DNA from: Streptomyces halstedii | GTDB lineage: Bacteria > Actinomycetota > Actinomycetes > Streptomycetales > Streptomycetaceae | Reading direction: 5' to 3' | Assembly: GCA_000720535.1 (NCBI GenBank) | Contig: JOAZ01000003.1 | Span: 248,001-312,000 of the forward strand | Length of the DNA stretch: 64,000 nt | In this document: in pieces, positions 25,500 through 33,377 of the stretch | Position numbering within the stretch: the stretch's first letter is position 1 | Layout: the number at the start of each line of letters is the position of its first letter | The notes under the pieces: model-generated | What the model saw: only the letters and a program-made list of their open reading frames with translations | Databases searched by the model: none | Told to the model about the DNA's origin: nothing | Made by a program: the position numbers and the translations under genes

Positions 25500-25539
25500 G
25501 CTACCTTCGGGCCTAACAAACGTTTGGTGGAAAGGTAGC
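25500..25539. promoter_or_regulatory. KstR2-like operator with flanking inverted repeat
   Basis: CCTAACAAACGTTTGGTG (25512-25529) fits AnCAAnnnnTTGnT, the mycobacterial KstR2 box pattern (AnCAAGnnCTTGnT) relaxed at the inner bases. It is almost identical to the reverse strand of the box at 43910. It is flanked by a perfect 8-bp inverted repeat, GCTACCTT (25500-25507) and AAGGTAGC (25532-25539). The box ends only 20 bases before the echA20 start codon, so bound repressor should block that promoter. Confidence 0.8.
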
Positions 25540-25549
25540 TGATCTGCTC

Positions 25550-26347
25550 ATGGGTGTCTCCACCTCGGTCCCGGAAGAAGGCGTCGCCTTCGTCACCGTG
25601 GACTTTCCCCCGGTCAACGCCCTGCCCGTGCGGGGCTGGTACGAGCTGGCCGCCGCCGTACGCGCCGCCGGCGCCGATCCGTCCGTCCGGTGCGTGGTGC
25701 TCACCGCCGAGGGGCGCGGCTTCAACGCGGGCGTGGACATCAAGGAGATGCAGCGCGCGGACGGGCCCGAGGCGCTGATCGGCGCCAACCGGGGCTGCTA
25801 CGAGGCGTTCGCGGCGGTCTACGAGTGCGAGGTCCCGGTGGTCGCCGCCGTGCACGGCTTCTGCCTGGGCGGCGGCATCGGCCTGGCCGGCAACGCGGAC
25901 GCGATCGTGGCCGCCGACGACGCGACCTTCGGCCTGCCGGAGCTGGACCGGGGCGCCCTCGGCGCGGCCACGCATCTGGCCCGTCTCGTCCCGCAACACC
26001 TGATGCGGGCCCTGTACTACACCTCGCGCACGGTGACGGCGCACGAGTTGCACCGGCACGGCTCGGTGTGGAGCGTCGTCCCCCGCGACCGGCTGACCGG
26101 GGCCGCCCTCGCGCTGGCCCGGGAGATCGCCGCCAAGGACGGATACCTGATCCGGCTGGCCAAGGCCGCCATCAACGGCATCGACCCCGTCGACGTACGC
26201 CGCAGCTACCGCTTCGAGCAGGGCTTCACCTTCGAGGCCAATCTCAGCGGGGTCGCCGGCCGTGTACGCGACACCTTCGGCACGGACTCGACTTCGCACT
26301 CGCACTCGCACTCGCACTCCGACTCGGACAAGGAGCGGCAGACGTGA
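25550..26347 (+). CDS. echA20: Ring D-opening enoyl-CoA hydratase-family hydrolase (EchA20-like)
   Basis: 265 aa. Crotonase fold: RGFNAGVDIKEMQ (about 60-72) gives the first oxyanion strand, and HGFCLGGGIGLAGNADAIVA the second. FGLPELDRGALGA holds the acidic position. In mycobacteria EchA20 hydrolytically opens steroid ring D of a bicyclic CoA intermediate (HIEC-CoA), just before IpdAB. The direct coupling to ipdA supports this identity. The C-terminus carries an unusual Ser-His tail encoded by TCGCAC hexamers, whose DNA merges into the AAGGAGCGG ribosome site of ipdA. Start ATG 25550 has only a weak AAAGG site; the promoter overlaps a KstR2-like box. Confidence 0.85.
   Translation: MGVSTSVPEEGVAFVTVDFPPVNALPVRGWYELAAAVRAAGADPSVRCVVLTAEGRGFNAGVDIKEMQRADGPEALIGANRGCYEAFAAVYECEVPVVAAVHGFCLGGGIGLAGNADAIVAADDATFGLPELDRGALGAATHLARLVPQHLMRALYYTSRTVTAHELHRHGSVWSVVPRDRLTGAALALAREIAAKDGYLIRLAKAAINGIDPVDVRRSYRFEQGFTFEANLSGVAGRVRDTFGTDSTSHSHSHSHSDSDKERQT
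26294..26329. repeat. Hexanucleotide repeat in the 3' end of echA20
   Basis: TCGCAC occurs four times exactly (26294-26317), followed by two variants (TCCGAC, TCGGAC). It is in frame and encodes Ser-His repeats then Ser-Asp. Length is likely to vary between strains. Confidence 0.85.
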
Positions 26348-27210
26348 CTCAGGACAAAACAATGACGGCCGAGGACGTCGTCGGCCGCCTGGAGAGCGGC
26401 ATGACGATCGGCATCGGCGGCTGGGGCTCGCGCCGCAAGCCGATGGCCCTGGTACGGGCCGTCCTGCGCTCGGATCTCACCGACCTGACGGTGGTGTCGT
26501 ACGGCGGCCCGGACGTGGGACTGCTCGCGGCGGCGGGGAAGATCCGCAAGCTCGTCGCGGCGTTCGGGACGCTCGACTCGATACCGCTGGAGCCGCACTT
26601 CACGGCGGCCCGGCAGCGCGGCGCGTTCGAGATGGCCGAGCTCGACGAGGCGATGATGATGTGGGGGCTGACGGCCGGGGCCCAGCGGCTCCCCTTCATG
26701 CCGGTACGGGCGGGTCTCGGCTCGGACCTGATGGTGGTCAACCCGGCCCTGCGGACGGTCACGTCGCCGTACGAGGACGGGGAGGAACTGGTCGCCGCCC
26801 CGGCTCTGCGGCTGGACGCGGCCCTGGTCCACCTCAACCGGGCCGACGCACAGGGCAACGGCCAGTATCTGGGCCCCGACCCGTACTTCGACGACCTGTT
26901 CTGCGAGGCCGCCGACCAGGCGTACGTCTCGTGCGAGCGGATCGTGGAGACGGCGGACCTGCTCAAGGGGCACGGGCCGCAGACCCTCCTGGTGAAGCGC
27001 CTGTTCGTGGACGGGGTCGTCGAGACGCCGAACGGCGCCCACTTCACCTCCTGCGTGCCCGACCACGACCGGGACGAGTCCTTCCAGCGGGCCTACGTCC
27101 GTGCGGCCCGCGACCCGGAAGCGTGGCCGGCCTTCGCCGCACGGTTCCTGTCCGGCGACGAAGCCGCCTACCAGGCCGCCGTCACCGCGTTCCACCTGGA
27201 GGAAGCATGA
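26344..27210 (+). CDS. ipdA: Steroid ring C hydrolase alpha subunit, CoA-transferase family (IpdA)
   Basis: 288 aa from GTG 26344, overlapping the echA20 stop; M. tuberculosis IpdA is about 292 aa. CoA-transferase alpha fold: ESGMTIGIGGWGSRRKPMALVRA at the start, then SYGGPDVGLLAAAGKIRKLVAAF. An acidic MAELDEAMM region follows, where I expect the catalytic Glu of IpdAB. IpdAB resembles a class I CoA-transferase but is a hydrolase that opens ring C of the COCHEA-CoA intermediate. Operon order echA20-ipdA-ipdB-ipdC is the same as in mycobacteria and rhodococci. Stop overlaps the ipdB start (ATGA). Confidence 0.88.
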   Translation: MTQDKTMTAEDVVGRLESGMTIGIGGWGSRRKPMALVRAVLRSDLTDLTVVSYGGPDVGLLAAAGKIRKLVAAFGTLDSIPLEPHFTAARQRGAFEMAELDEAMMMWGLTAGAQRLPFMPVRAGLGSDLMVVNPALRTVTSPYEDGEELVAAPALRLDAALVHLNRADAQGNGQYLGPDPYFDDLFCEAADQAYVSCERIVETADLLKGHGPQTLLVKRLFVDGVVETPNGAHFTSCVPDHDRDESFQRAYVRAARDPEAWPAFAARFLSGDEAAYQAAVTAFHLEEA

Positions 27211-27986
27211 GCGCCACCGGGACCACCGGCCTGCCGGCGGTCAGCCGCGCCGAGTACTGCGTGGTGGCCTGCGCCGAAGCCTGGCGGGACGCGGGCGAGG
27301 TCCTCGCGAGCCCGATGGGCACCGTCCCGGCGATCGGGGCGCGCCTGGCCAAGCTCACCTTCTCGCCGGACCTGCTGCTCACCGACGGGGAGGCGCTGCT
27401 GATGGCCGACACCCCCGCCGTCGGGGAGCGGCCGGGGAGCGTCGAGGGCTGGCTGCCGTTCCGCCGGCACCTCACGCTGACCGCCACCGGCCGCCGGCAC
27501 GTGATGATGGGCGCCGCCCAGCTCGACCGGCACGGCAACCAGAACATCTCCTGCGTCGGTGACTGGTCCCGGCCCACCCGCCAGCTTCTCGGTGTGCGCG
27601 GTGCGCCCGTGAACACACTGAACAACCCCACGAGTTACTGGGTGCCGAAGCACTCGACCCGGGTGTTCGTGGAACACGTGGACATGGTGAGCGGGGTCGG
27701 ACACGACCGGGCGGCGGCGGCCGGGCCCTCCGCGACCCGCTACCACCGTCTCCCGGGCGTGATCACCAATTTGGGGGTCTTCGACTTCGAGACCCCCGAC
27801 CGCGTGATGCGGCTGCGTTCGCTGCACCCCGGAGTGAGCCTCGAACAGGTCACCGCGGCCACCGGGTTCGGATTGTCCGTCCCCGACGAGGTGCCCTTCA
27901 CCCGGGAGCCCACGGAGCCCGAACTGCGCCTGATCCGCGAGGTGATCGACCCGAAGGGGCTGCGTGAGCACGAGGTCCCGGCATGA
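27207..27986 (+). CDS. ipdB: Steroid ring C hydrolase beta subunit, CoA-transferase family (IpdB)
   Basis: 259 aa (about 250 in M. tuberculosis). CoA-transferase beta fold with FSPDLLLTDGEALLM, HVMMGAAQLDRHGNQNISCVGDW and GVRGAPVNTLNNPTSYWVPKHS. It pairs with IpdA to make the alpha2beta2 ring C hydrolase. ATGA overlaps at both ends show strict translational coupling. In ordinary CoA-transferases the catalytic Glu sits in the beta subunit. The SCVGDW segment at the corresponding place in this protein lacks an obvious SENG-type Glu, consistent with a hydrolase rather than a transferase. Confidence 0.88.
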   Translation: MSATGTTGLPAVSRAEYCVVACAEAWRDAGEVLASPMGTVPAIGARLAKLTFSPDLLLTDGEALLMADTPAVGERPGSVEGWLPFRRHLTLTATGRRHVMMGAAQLDRHGNQNISCVGDWSRPTRQLLGVRGAPVNTLNNPTSYWVPKHSTRVFVEHVDMVSGVGHDRAAAAGPSATRYHRLPGVITNLGVFDFETPDRVMRLRSLHPGVSLEQVTAATGFGLSVPDEVPFTREPTEPELRLIREVIDPKGLREHEVPA

Positions 27987-29044
27987 GCGAACCCTTCCGT
28001 ACGGCGCTCACCGACCTCACCGGGGTCCGTTACCCGGTCGTGCAGACCGGCATGGGCTGGGTGGCCGGGCCGCGTCTCGTCTCGGCCTCGGCGAACGCGG
28101 GCGCGCTCGGCATACTCGCCTCCGCCACGATGAGCGTGGAGCGGCTGCGGGCCGCGGTCCGCGAGGTCAGGTCCCGTACGGACGCGCCGTTCGGCGTCAA
28201 TCTGCGGGCCGACGCCGGGGACGCGGGCGAGCGGGTGCGAATCATCGTCGAGGAGGGGGTGCGGGTGGCGTCCTTCGCCCTCGCCCCCTCCAGGGACCTC
28301 ATCGCCCGCCTCAAGGACGCCGGCGTGGTCGTCATCCCCTCCATCGGTGCCCGTCGGCACGCCGAGAAGGTCGCGGCCTGGGGTGCCGACGCGGTGATGG
28401 TCCAGGGCGGTGAGGGCGGCGGCCACACGGGGAACGTGGCCACCACCGTGCTGCTCCCCCAGGTCGTGGACGCGGTGGACATCCCGGTGATCGCGGCGGG
28501 CGGCTTCCACGACGGCCGCGGCCTGGCCGCCGCGCTCGCCTACGGGGCGGCCGGGATCGGGATGGGGACGCGCTTCCTGCTCACCTCCGACAGCACCGTC
28601 CCCGAGGCGGTGAAGGCGAAGTACCTGGCCGCGACCGTCAAGGACGTCACCGTCACCACCCAGGTGGACGGGCTGCCGCACCGCATGCTGCGGACCCCCA
28701 TGGTCGACGCGCTGGAGCGTTCCGGCCGCCTCTCGTCCCTGTGGCGGGCACTGCGGCACGCCTCGGCCTTCCGGAAGGAGACCGGTGCGGGCTGGCCCCA
28801 ACTCGTGAGGGAAGGACTGGCGTTGAAGCACGGCAAGGACCTGACATGGAGTCAGGTACTGCTGGCGGCCAACACACCGATGCTGTTGAAGGCCTCGATG
28901 GTCGAGGGCCGTACGGACATCGGGGTGATGGCCTCGGGACAGGTGGCCGGGCTGATCGGGGACCTGCCGTCCTGCTCGGAACTGGTCGAGCGGATCATGG
29001 ACGAGGCCCGGACGGCCCTGAGGTCCCTCCCGGACGCCGGCTGA
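27983..29044 (+). CDS. ipdC: FMN-dependent nitronate monooxygenase-like oxidoreductase (IpdC)
   Basis: 353 aa, ATG overlapping the ipdB stop. TIM barrel of the NMO/2-nitropropane dioxygenase family: YPVVQTGMGWVAGPRLVSAS, MVQGGEGGGHTGN (phosphate/FMN region, about 138-150), PVIAAGGFHDGRGLAAALAYGAAGIGMGTRFL. In steroid degraders IpdC oxidises the 5-hydroxylated bicyclic CoA ester before EchA20 opens ring D. The shape agrees with Rv3553-type IpdC (about 355 aa). Last gene of the echA20-ipdABC operon, followed by repeats and a hairpin. Confidence 0.87.
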   Translation: MSEPFRTALTDLTGVRYPVVQTGMGWVAGPRLVSASANAGALGILASATMSVERLRAAVREVRSRTDAPFGVNLRADAGDAGERVRIIVEEGVRVASFALAPSRDLIARLKDAGVVVIPSIGARRHAEKVAAWGADAVMVQGGEGGGHTGNVATTVLLPQVVDAVDIPVIAAGGFHDGRGLAAALAYGAAGIGMGTRFLLTSDSTVPEAVKAKYLAATVKDVTVTTQVDGLPHRMLRTPMVDALERSGRLSSLWRALRHASAFRKETGAGWPQLVREGLALKHGKDLTWSQVLLAANTPMLLKASMVEGRTDIGVMASGQVAGLIGDLPSCSELVERIMDEARTALRSLPDAG

Positions 29045-29070
29045 GGTCGCGGCCCTCGTCCCTTGGGCGG

Positions 29071-29160
29071 GCGGGCGGTCAGGGCCGCACGCCGGGGAGA
29101 GCGGGCGGTCCGCGCCGCACGCCGGGAAGAGCGGGCGGTCCGGGCTCCGGCCGGGCCGCC
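29071..29160. repeat. Three 30-bp direct repeats after ipdC
   Basis: GCGGGCGGTC starts at 29071, 29101 and 29131, exactly 30 bp apart. The first two units are nearly identical over their full length (with CCGCACGCCGGG inside); the third diverges after 12 bases. Confidence 0.75.
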
Positions 29161-29161
29161 C
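29133..29161. terminator. Hairpin between ipdC and the XRE regulator
   Basis: GGGCGGTCCGG pairs with CCGGGCCGCCC (one G-T pair) across a seven-base loop. It lies between two convergent genes, within the last unit of the 30-bp repeat. Confidence 0.5.
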
Positions 29162-29201
29162 CCGCCCGAGCCATCCCACGGATACGGCACGGTCCGCGCC
29201 G

Positions 29202-30647
29202 TCAGGCCCAGGGGCCGAACGGCGGCCGGGCGGGAGCGGGACCGAGTGTGGTGGTGCCCGGCTCGGCGCGGTGCCCGAGCCCGGTGCGGTAGGCGTTCAG
29301 CGCCGCCTCCGTCCGGCCCTCGCGGCGCATCAGGTCTCCGAGCAGTCGGCAGATGTCGGCGAGGTCCCCGGCCGCTCCCGTCTGTTCGAGCAGGGAGAGC
29401 GCGGTGGCGTAATGCCGCTCGGCCGCCTCGGTGTCCCCCGCCTCCTCGGCGATCAGCCCGAGCAGCCGGTGGGCGCCGCCCGCGTGCAACGCGCCGCGCC
29501 CGGACTGGAGTCCCACCAGCAGGCTCTCCAGCAGCTCCGCCGCCTGGACCGGCTTCCCCCTTCTGCGCAGGACGTCGGCGAGCTCGACCTCCACCTGTGA
29601 GACGTACAGGGCCGCCCGTTTGGACACCAGCATCGAGTGCGCGGTGCGCAGTTCCGCCTCCGCGCGCTCCAGTTCGTCGTGCTGGGCGTGGACGTACCCA
29701 CGCATCCAGTGACAGTGAGCGAGCTCGGTACGGATCTGTAGCTGCTCGTAGAGCTCGGTGGCTCGCGCCAACGACGCCTGGGCGGCCTCGGCCCTGCCTT
29801 CGGCGATCAGCGTACGGGCCACCGTGCGGTGCATGCCGGCGACCAGGGCCGGGTCGGACACCTGGGGCACCAGGGCCAGCGCGAGTTCCGCGGCCTGCGC
29901 GGCGCGGGCATGGGCGCCCATGTCCATGTACGGGGCGATCGACGCCGTGTAGAACTGGAGCAGCGCGCCCGGATCGTGCAGCCCTGACGTGTTGAGCTCG
30001 TCGATCGCGCTCTCCAGCAGGTAGCAGGCGTAGCGCAGTTGGCCCGCGAGGTAGTGGGCGACCGCTCTGCCCCGGACCGCCCGCGCACGCGCGGGCAGCG
30101 GTTCGTCGGCCAGTGCGTGTTCGGCCGCCTCGAACCGGGCCAGGGCGTCGGCGAGTTCGCCCGTCTCCAGCGCGCATTCGCCCAGGCCCGTCAGCGCGGC
30201 CGCCCGTTCCCGTGTGAGTCCGTACTCCTCGGCCTGCCGGAGGATCCGCTCGTACGCCGTCCGCGCGTCGGTGGCGTCCTCGACGGCCAGCACGCGCTGG
30301 GCGTCGGCCAGCCGCATCCGCAGGGCCGTGACGAGGTGTGTGGGCTTGCCCGTGGCGAGTTCCTCGTAGGCGACACCGAGACGTTCCGCGATGTGCCGGA
30401 GGGCGGCTTCGGAGGGCCGCACCTTGCCCGCTTCCAGGGTGGAGACATAGGCGGCGGTGTACACCGGCTCGGCTAGCTGACGCTGCGTCAGCTCGCGTTG
30501 CGTACGCAGTCGCCTCACCCGGCGGCCGATCGCCGACGGCGTTTCCCGCCCGTCCCCCGGTTCCTGGTCCGGCGCGCCGGAAGCCTCGCCCCCGGCCGTC
30601 CGCCCCGGTCCGTCGCACGCCGCCGTCGCCCTGCTGGTGCCTGCCAT
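29202..30647 (-). CDS. XRE-family regulator with TPR-like C-terminal domain
   Basis: 481 aa from ATG 30647, chosen because GAGGGG sits six bases upstream. After a 40-residue disordered N-tail, a helix-turn-helix of the XRE/SinR type covers about 43-100 (IGRRVRRLRTQRELTQRQLA, then VSTLEAGKVRPSEAALRHIAERLGV). The rest is a series of about nine helical TPR-like repeats rich in Ala, Leu and Glu (for example AYERILRQAEEYGLTRERAAALTGLGECALE). Such proteins in actinobacteria often sense peptides or protein partners. It is divergent from the M64 peptidase gene, a plausible target; no operator was identified. Confidence 0.83.
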   Translation of the reverse strand: MAGTSRATAACDGPGRTAGGEASGAPDQEPGDGRETPSAIGRRVRRLRTQRELTQRQLAEPVYTAAYVSTLEAGKVRPSEAALRHIAERLGVAYEELATGKPTHLVTALRMRLADAQRVLAVEDATDARTAYERILRQAEEYGLTRERAAALTGLGECALETGELADALARFEAAEHALADEPLPARARAVRGRAVAHYLAGQLRYACYLLESAIDELNTSGLHDPGALLQFYTASIAPYMDMGAHARAAQAAELALALVPQVSDPALVAGMHRTVARTLIAEGRAEAAQASLARATELYEQLQIRTELAHCHWMRGYVHAQHDELERAEAELRTAHSMLVSKRAALYVSQVEVELADVLRRRGKPVQAAELLESLLVGLQSGRGALHAGGAHRLLGLIAEEAGDTEAAERHYATALSLLEQTGAAGDLADICRLLGDLMRREGRTEAALNAYRTGLGHRAEPGTTTLGPAPARPPFGPWA

Positions 30648-31045
30648 GGCCATCCCCTCGCTCTGTCGCCCGCCGGTGGCCACCGGCCGCGTCACGCCTC
30701 CGCGAGCACTGAACCCGAGGGGCCGCCGGCCGCCGCCGTGGCCGTCACCGGGGAGCGGGGTGGAGCCGACGGCCCGGCCCTCAACCCGTGTGCCGGCCTC
30801 CCGGCCGGGACCTGGCGCGGCCGTTCGGCGCATCGGGTTCGCCGGCTCCCGCATGCTCCCATACGCCCCCGACGCCCTGGTCGGCACCGGACGAGCCTGG
30901 CCGCCAGGGGGCCCGGCGCGGCCCGGCGGATCCCGCGTAACCATTGCCAACCCCCCTGCGCACAACCTAAGTTAATCACCACTTAAGTCTACTTACATCA
31001 CCGCTTTACTTCACCTCCGAGCTGGACACCAGAGTGAGGATTGAC
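30648..31045. promoter_or_regulatory. Divergent promoter region XRE / M64 peptidase
   Basis: About 400 bases with no supported gene. Most is GC-rich, but 30965-31015 is strikingly AT-rich (AAGTTAATC, CACTTAAGTCTACTTACATC), the usual look of a strong Streptomyces promoter. It lies immediately upstream of the peptidase and probably drives it. Confidence 0.55.
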
Positions 31046-32413
31046 ATGCGCACGAGCAGAAATGCCGCCATATCCGTGAGCGTCGGACTCATGGCGATGA
31101 TGGGCGCGGCCCTCGCCACGCCCGCGTCCGCCGTGGATCCGCAACCCGCGCGGGGGCCGCGCGTCACCGTCGAGTACTTCCCCGAGCCCGGGGGCGAGGG
31201 CCGGCGCACCGAGGTTCCGGTCAACACGGAACGGGCGGCCGGGCGGTCCACGGCCCGGAGCGCGGACCCCACGGCGGGGACGACGGACGGCGAGGTCAAC
31301 GAGCTGTCGGTGACCGGCCCTTCGGCCGACCGCCTCGACGTGGTGATCATCGGCGACGGATACACCGCCGGCCAGCAGGACGCCTTCCACGCCGCCGCGG
31401 CCGCCAAGTGGGCGGACATCACCCGGGTCGAGCCGTACGCGAGCTACCAGGGCCTGATGAACGTGTGGACCGTCGACGCGGTCTCCGCCGAATCCGGCGT
31501 CTCCGGTGACCCCTCCGCCGACGTCACCAAGGACACGGCGCTCGGCAGCTACTTCTGGTGCGCGGACACCGAGCGGCTGGTCTGCGCCGACATCGACAAG
31601 GTCGCCTCCTACGCGGCCAAGGCCCCCGAGGCCGACCTCGTCGTCGTCCTCTCCCACTCCGCCAAGTACGGCGGCGCGGGCTACTCCGGACTGGAGGCCG
31701 AGGGATATCCGTTCGACGGCGTCTCGACCCTCTCCTCGGACAACGAGCAGTCCAGCATGATCGCCGTCCACGAGATCGCCCACTCGGTGGGCCTGCTGGC
31801 CGACGAGTACGCCTACGACGGCTACGGCACCTGGCCGTCCGGTGAGCCCGCCGACATCAACTCCAGCACCTACACCACGCGGCAGATGGCCGCCAAGCGG
31901 GCCAAGTGGTACCGCTGGCTCGGCGAGACCGATCCCACGGGCGGCACCGTCGGCACGTACGAGGGCAGCAGCTACTACCCCTACGGGATCTACCGCCCGA
32001 CGTCCAACTCCCTCATGCGGGCCCTGAACGTCAGCGAGTTCAACCTCCCCGGCCGTGAGGCCATGATCGCGGGCTTCTACCGCGAGGCCAACGCGCTGAG
32101 CAGCGAGGTCGGTACCGGCAAGGCTGTCCTGCGGACCACGCGCATCAAGGTCTCCCAGGCCGAACTCACCGGCCTGGCCGCGCCGGAGCTGCGCTGGTAC
32201 GTCGACGGGGTCCAGGTGAAGCGGGCGAACGGGCTCACCGGCGTCGTCCCCGCCGCGCTGGGGGTGGCCGCGGACGGCAGGACGCACACGGTCACGGTCA
32301 GGTCCGACGACCGGAGCGCGTCGATCCGCGACCCCCAGGTCCGCGCCGAGACCACCGAGACCCTGACCTGGACGGTCAAGGCATCCGGGCACAAGCCCCG
32401 CACGCACCGCTGA
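31046..32413 (+). CDS. Secreted M64-family (IgA peptidase-like) zinc metalloprotease
   Basis: 455 aa from ATG 31046, with GTGAGGA seven bases upstream; a GTG 12 bases earlier is possible. Signal peptide about 1-29 ending PASA. The M64 domain starts at DRLDVVIIGDGYTAGQ, which is a hallmark of the family, and has the zinc motif HEIAHSVG (His242, Glu243, His246) with a downstream LADEY acid. A C-terminal beta-rich region (about 350-450, RWYVDGVQVKRANG) resembles an accessory domain. It is an extracellular endopeptidase of unknown natural target in soil bacteria. A strong terminator follows. Confidence 0.9.
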   Translation: MRTSRNAAISVSVGLMAMMGAALATPASAVDPQPARGPRVTVEYFPEPGGEGRRTEVPVNTERAAGRSTARSADPTAGTTDGEVNELSVTGPSADRLDVVIIGDGYTAGQQDAFHAAAAAKWADITRVEPYASYQGLMNVWTVDAVSAESGVSGDPSADVTKDTALGSYFWCADTERLVCADIDKVASYAAKAPEADLVVVLSHSAKYGGAGYSGLEAEGYPFDGVSTLSSDNEQSSMIAVHEIAHSVGLLADEYAYDGYGTWPSGEPADINSSTYTTRQMAAKRAKWYRWLGETDPTGGTVGTYEGSSYYPYGIYRPTSNSLMRALNVSEFNLPGREAMIAGFYREANALSSEVGTGKAVLRTTRIKVSQAELTGLAAPELRWYVDGVQVKRANGLTGVVPAALGVAADGRTHTVTVRSDDRSASIRDPQVRAETTETLTWTVKASGHKPRTHR

Positions 32414-32447
32414 CGGCCGGGCAGTACCTCAGCACGCGACACGGGAC

Positions 32448-32488
32448 ACCCCGCCGGACCGGGACCCACGCTCCCGGTCCGGCGGGGT
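32448..32488 (+). terminator. Perfect 17-bp terminator hairpin after the M64 gene
   Basis: 17 bases at 32448-32464 (from ACCCCGCC) pair exactly with 32472-32488 across a seven-base loop. It is the strongest stem seen in the window. Confidence 0.85.
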
Positions 32489-32528
32489 CGGCCGTGTCAG
32501 CCGGCGTTCGGGTCCCTCGCGCGGCGCC

Positions 32529-32696
32529 TGCTTGCGGAGGCGCGACCACGTCGTCATCGGCGAGGGCGACGCCGACCGGCACACCCTGGCCCATGCGCTG
32601 ACCCACGTCATCCAGCAGTCGCAGGACCCGGCGGCCGGCACGGACAACGGGTCGGCCCGGCAGCTTCTCCAGGCCGGCCTCAAGCCGATCCCGTGA
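32529..32696 (+). pseudogene. Relic of a DUF4157 (eCIS core) protein gene
   Basis: A 55-codon open stretch with no start codon reads DHVVIGEGDADRHTLAHALT, then HVIQQSQDP and AGTDNG, ending at a TGA. This is the conserved end of DUF4157 domains, where the family has NHVVIG, DKHTLAHELTHVIQQ and AGTDNG. The zinc motif HExTH has become HALTH, so the catalytic-site Glu is lost. Only the last part of the domain remains, just behind the terminator of another gene. DUF4157 proteins are often toxin or cargo carriers linked to extracellular contractile injection systems. No other part of such a system is in the window. Confidence 0.6.
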
Positions 32697-32710
32697 GTTC
32701 GTCCGCCCTC

Positions 32711-33271
32711 TCAGAGCCCGCCCAGGGCGTTGTCGACGAGTTCACGGGCGTACGCCGCGTCCAGCAGACTGGGACGGAACAGGATCCGGTACATCATGGG
32801 AGCCACCACACGGTCCATCACCAGTTCCGTGCCCGGGACGGTCTCACCGCGTTCCGTTGCCCGGGCGAGCACCATGCCGATCTGGTCGGCGGCGTACTCC
32901 GAGCACTGGCCGGCGTTGCTGCCGTCCGGGTCGCCGAGAAGCGCGTCGCGGATGTAGGCGCGCCCCGGCGGGGAAGCCATCTCCTCCAGGAACTGCTCCG
33001 CCCATACGCCGAGGTCCTCGCGCAGGCTGCCGAGGTCGGCCGGAAGCGCCTCGGGCCGCAGGTGTTCCACGGCGACATCGGAGAGCAGCTCCTGGAGATC
33101 GCCCCATCGGCGGTAGATGGTCGACGGCGTCACCCCGGCTCGTGCCGCCACCTGCGGGACTGTCAAGGCCTCGCGCCCCAGTTCAGCCACGAGTTCACGG
33201 ACTGCCGCGTGTACGGACTCCTGCACGCGTGCGCTGCGCCCTCCGGGGCGAGCCATGGGCTTGGGGCTCAT
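32711..33271 (-). CDS. TetR-family repressor of the amidase/MFS locus
   Basis: 186 aa from ATG 33271 (MSPKPMARPGG), preferred because AAGGTGG lies five bases upstream; a GTG nine bases earlier is too close to it. HTH region: AVRELVAELGREALTVPQVAARAGVTPSTIYRRWGDLQELLSDVAVEHL (about 20-68). The ligand domain is of the common TetR_C type. It is downstream of, and on the same strand as, the amidase pair. Its own promoter holds GCAATTCCATTGC, closely matching a box upstream of the MFS gene, so autoregulation plus control of the transporter is likely. Confidence 0.83.
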   Translation of the reverse strand: MSPKPMARPGGRSARVQESVHAAVRELVAELGREALTVPQVAARAGVTPSTIYRRWGDLQELLSDVAVEHLRPEALPADLGSLREDLGVWAEQFLEEMASPPGRAYIRDALLGDPDGSNAGQCSEYAADQIGMVLARATERGETVPGTELVMDRVVAPMMYRILFRPSLLDAAYARELVDNALGGL

Positions 33272-33286
33272 GACATCCACCTTAAC

Positions 33287-33299
33287 GCAATTCCATTGC
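33287..33299. promoter_or_regulatory. Candidate TetR operator upstream of the repressor
   Basis: GCAATTCCATTGC, an inverted repeat GCAAT-N3-ATTGC, 16 bases before the TetR start codon. A near copy (GCAAATTCATTGC) lies in the MFS promoter at 35096. Confidence 0.6.
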
Positions 33300-33377
33300 T
33301 TCTAGTCGGGCCCTTTGCCTGACCCGGCGGCCGGCCCGGCCGGCCTGCTCGTCGGCCGGGCAGCGCGCCTCACACGC

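Noticed and set aside
25550-26347. Ordinary fatty-acid enoyl-CoA hydratase
   Set aside because: The fold alone would allow it, but the strict order with ipdA-ipdB-ipdC and the KstR2-like box favour EchA20.
26344-27986. IpdAB genes as a 3-oxoacid CoA-transferase
   Set aside because: Subunit sizes fit, but the beta subunit lacks the SENG-type catalytic Glu and the neighbours are steroid genes.
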